NCBI GenBank assembly: GCA_021205305.1
Contig: JAJPXU010000105.1
Span: forward strand, 1 to 60,427
DNA: 60,427 nucleotides
Direction of reading: 5' to 3'
From: Lachnospiraceae bacterium
Lineage (GTDB): Bacteria; Bacillota; Clostridia; Lachnospirales; Lachnospiraceae
In this document: positions 58,138-60,427 of the stretch, one piece after another
Layout of the letters: the number at the start of each line of letters is the position of its first letter
Position numbering within the stretch: position 1 is the stretch's first letter
The notes under the pieces: model-generated
Database searches by the model: none
What the model was told of the DNA's origin: nothing
Seen by the model: the letters and a program-made list of their open reading frames with translations, nothing else
Position numbers and translations under genes: made by a program

Positions 58138-60427
58138 GTGAGCAGATGGCTAATGGAACGTGTCCGAACATTTCTTCAGGCACATCACAGACGACATAAT
58201 TGGTACAAGGTGCTGAGCGCCCTGGCGGTTGTCGTCGTTTTTGCTACGACCTACATGCTGATTTTGCCCGCGATCACCCTGGAAACAGATACTTCTGAGA
58301 ATGTGGCCGTGGTTCAGGAGCCCGCAGAGAATACGATAGAAAATACTGATACTGATTCTTCTCAGACCGCCGCTCAATCCGAAGCGGCCGCAGAACCTGC
58401 CGTTGCGCAGGAAACTACAGAGAGCACGGCAAGTTCAGAAACGACAGCGACTACAGATAACACAGCAGTCACAGAATCCACCACTTCAGAGACAGACAAT
58501 TCGAACTCGACGACAGATGCTTCCGCCACGACGGAAAACAGCACTGGCGAAACATCCAATACATCTGCCACAGAATCAGAGACAGAATCGACTTCTGACA
58601 CAGATGCAATTACAGAAAATACTTTAGCATCAGAAACTATTGCAGATGAAAAAACGTCAGAGAATATCACAGAGCAAGCAGCAGAACAATCCACAGAGCT
58701 CCAGACAGAGGGTGTGGATAACTCGGATTCCACAGAAAGCGAAGATGTGGAAGAAACAGAACTCGATGTGGATAAGTTATCGGACGAAATCAAGACCCAA
58801 AAACTCATTACAGTAGAGACAGAAACCGAGACAGAAATCGAAACAGAAGCTGCGTCAGGAACCGAAACGAAAAACGAAACAGAAACCGAAAATGAATCAG
58901 CGGCCACAACGACATCAGCGGCTACAGCGACCACCGTACTTCATTGGGTAATTACCATTGATCCTTCACAGCTCGACGTAACCGGCTGGGTGCTGGGCGG
59001 AACGGTGTCTGTAAATGGCGTGGAAACCGATCTGGAGACCATCCGGCAGGCCATTACCATAACCGAAGCGACAGAAGCAACCACCGATGTGGAGAAAGTG
59101 ACTGCTTCTTCTATTCCGTATACGTTCAAAGCAATCGACGAATCAGAAGAAATTGATTATAAGTACGAGATCCGCTTTGACACAGAAATCGCGGCCGCTG
59201 AGACAGACACGGTCGTGCAATTTACGGCAGAATTTACCCTTCCGGGTCAGGAAGAGGATGAAGAACCGGCGATAGCGATAGCGTCCGATAAAATAATTGT
59301 GAAAGCTGTTGTGGCGGAGACAGAAGCGGAAACGGAGTCAGCGTCTGAGACGGGAACCGAGACAGAGACGGAGACAGAATCGGATACAGAATCGGATACA
59401 GAAACTGAGATGGAGACAGAATCAGAGACCATAGCGGAAACTATGATTGTAACTGGCACATTTGTGGAAACTGCTAACACACTGCTGACTGGAGCAGATA
59501 CAGACGGTTCGGGTACGGAAGCGAATACGGAAACCGAAACAGCATCCGAAGAGGAAAGTGAAACAGAGAGCGAAGATCCAAATGCGGGAATTGTTCTGCT
59601 GTCATCATCAGCTACAATTGATTTGGCACAGTATATTACAGCTTTTACGATCCAACAGGTCAACACATCTGGGATATGGAAAGATGTGTATGATAATGCG
59701 ACAGGTACGTATGTATTTGAGGAAGGGAGAAGTATAAAGTTTTCTTTAGATTATACAATACCAGAGGAAACAGTAACAGCAGATTGCTATGTGGTGACGT
59801 ATCAGTTGCCAACAGGTTTTACCTACACTTATGATACGGGCAATATTAATTGGACTAATCCGGAGACGGGTGTGACGGTGTCTGTTGGTACGTATGTAGT
59901 GAATACCAATGGTCAGGTGACATTGTCTTTTGATACAAGTAGTGAATTCTTCAAGACGGATTCGGAATTTAGCGGAACACTGTCATATATCTGTACGTAC
60001 AGTGAATCATCTACCAGTGGTTCCACTACAGTCAAATTCAATGAAGATTATGAATTTACTTATACTGTGAATGAATCCAGCGGCGGCGGTCAGGAGAAAG
60101 TAAGTACTGACAGTGCATATAATGTTTCCAAGTCCGGAACAAAGCTGGACGGAAACGTGATGCAATATGAGGTGGACATTGAGGCGGGATTATATGGTTC
60201 AACAAATGTTACATTTACGGATACGTTGACGGTAACAGCTTCGAATACGACTGTGGACAGTAAGAAGCTTATGTTTGATATTGTTTCGATCAAAGACACT
60301 AGTGGAAACATTTTGAATCCTCTTGCTGATTTATCTACCTATGAGACAGAAACTGAAACAGAAACTGAGACAGAGACGGTGGTAGACGAAGGAACCGGAA
60401 ATACCAGTACTATTACAACAACAATAA
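58138..60427 (+). CDS. Large cell-surface adhesin-like protein (3' end beyond window)
   Basis: The frame is open from GTG 58138, 8 bases after AAGGAGGTG, to the end of the window: 763 codons with no stop. The N-terminus has a membrane/signal segment ending VVVVFATTYMLILPAITLE, a signature of large Firmicutes surface proteins with SpaA/Cna B-type domains. Residues 60-260 and another block around residues 400-490 are Ser/Thr/Glu-rich (ETETE repeats). Between them and afterwards lie beta-rich stretches (TVSVNGVETDL, then WKDVYDNATGTYVF and YNVSKSGTKLDGNVMQYEVDI) like adhesion collagen-binding and SpaA modules. An LPxTG anchor, if any, lies beyond the window. Signal peptidase I directly upstream fits a surface export cassette. 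Confidence 0.85.
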   Translation, partial: MSRWLMERVRTFLQAHHRRHNWYKVLSALAVVVVFATTYMLILPAITLETDTSENVAVVQEPAENTIENTDTDSSQTAAQSEAAAEPAVAQETTESTASSETTATTDNTAVTESTTSETDNSNSTTDASATTENSTGETSNTSATESETESTSDTDAITENTLASETIADEKTSENITEQAAEQSTELQTEGVDNSDSTESEDVEETELDVDKLSDEIKTQKLITVETETETEIETEAASGTETKNETETENESAATTTSAATATTVLHWVITIDPSQLDVTGWVLGGTVSVNGVETDLETIRQAITITEATEATTDVEKVTASSIPYTFKAIDESEEIDYKYEIRFDTEIAAAETDTVVQFTAEFTLPGQEEDEEPAIAIASDKIIVKAVVAETEAETESASETGTETETETESDTESDTETEMETESETIAETMIVTGTFVETANTLLTGADTDGSGTEANTETETASEEESETESEDPNAGIVLLSSSATIDLAQYITAFTIQQVNTSGIWKDVYDNATGTYVFEEGRSIKFSLDYTIPEETVTADCYVVTYQLPTGFTYTYDTGNINWTNPETGVTVSVGTYVVNTNGQVTLSFDTSSEFFKTDSEFSGTLSYICTYSESSTSGSTTVKFNEDYEFTYTVNESSGGGQEKVSTDSAYNVSKSGTKLDGNVMQYEVDIEAGLYGSTNVTFTDTLTVTASNTTVDSKKLMFDIVSIKDTSGNILNPLADLSTYETETETETETETVVDEGTGNTSTITTTI

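Overview
The window looks like chromosomal DNA from a spore-forming Clostridia bacterium (Bacillota), most likely a gut Lachnospiraceae-type organism. This is inferred from gene order and families, not from a database match. The main evidence is an mraZ-rsmH-ftsL-pbp2-spoVD-mraY-murD-ftsW-murA-ftsQ-ftsZ cluster followed by spoIIGA-sigE-sigG, together with sipL, a Spo0E-like gene, strong AGGAGG ribosome binding sites and frequent TTG/GTG starts. I saw no rRNA, tRNA, CRISPR array, complete insertion sequence or prophage.

Layout. 0.1-8 kb: a cytosolic M19 dipeptidase, a very large secreted protein carrying two arylsulfate sulfotransferase units, and an AAA/DUF4143 ATPase. 8-17 kb (minus strand): a tightly overlapping operon running from a flavoprotein through a 2[4Fe-4S] ferredoxin, OppBCDF and a Tat-exported binding protein to a GntR/FCD regulator. 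It reads as import plus reduction of an unknown substrate. 17-22 kb: a nuclease remnant, plsC, malQ, a PrcB-domain lipoprotein and sipL. 22-25 kb: ychF, lgt and a Spo0E-like protein, separated by palindrome-rich intergenic DNA. 25-39.4 kb: the division and cell-wall cluster, led by an mraZ promoter with five MraZ boxes. 39.5-44.5 kb: aroE, aroD, the spoIIGA-sigE unit with a Spo0A-type promoter, sigG and ymxH. 44.5-52.7 kb: a secreted acidic protein, a divergent cellobiose phosphorylase/LacI pair with matching operators, and a three-gene ABC importer of the TrpXYZ-like type. 52.8-55.4 kb: a candidate type I toxin-antitoxin locus, hflX, and an MntA/HepT pair. 55.4-60.4 kb: a LytTR-PAS regulator diverging from a coiled-coil protein, signal peptidase I and a giant surface adhesin that runs off the window.

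The least expected observations are these. First, a 33-codon membrane peptide converges on a short antisense RNA at a shared bidirectional terminator (52.8-53.1 kb), the architecture of Fst/TxpA type I toxin-antitoxin loci. Second, a ~46-residue module is shared by the C-termini of the division transpeptidase PBP2 and FtsQ. Third, the spoIIG-type promoter has a 21-bp spacer and its -10 lies inside the aroD terminator. Fourth, intergenic repeat families recur directly after terminators. Fifth, the flavoprotein operon has no recognised substrate.
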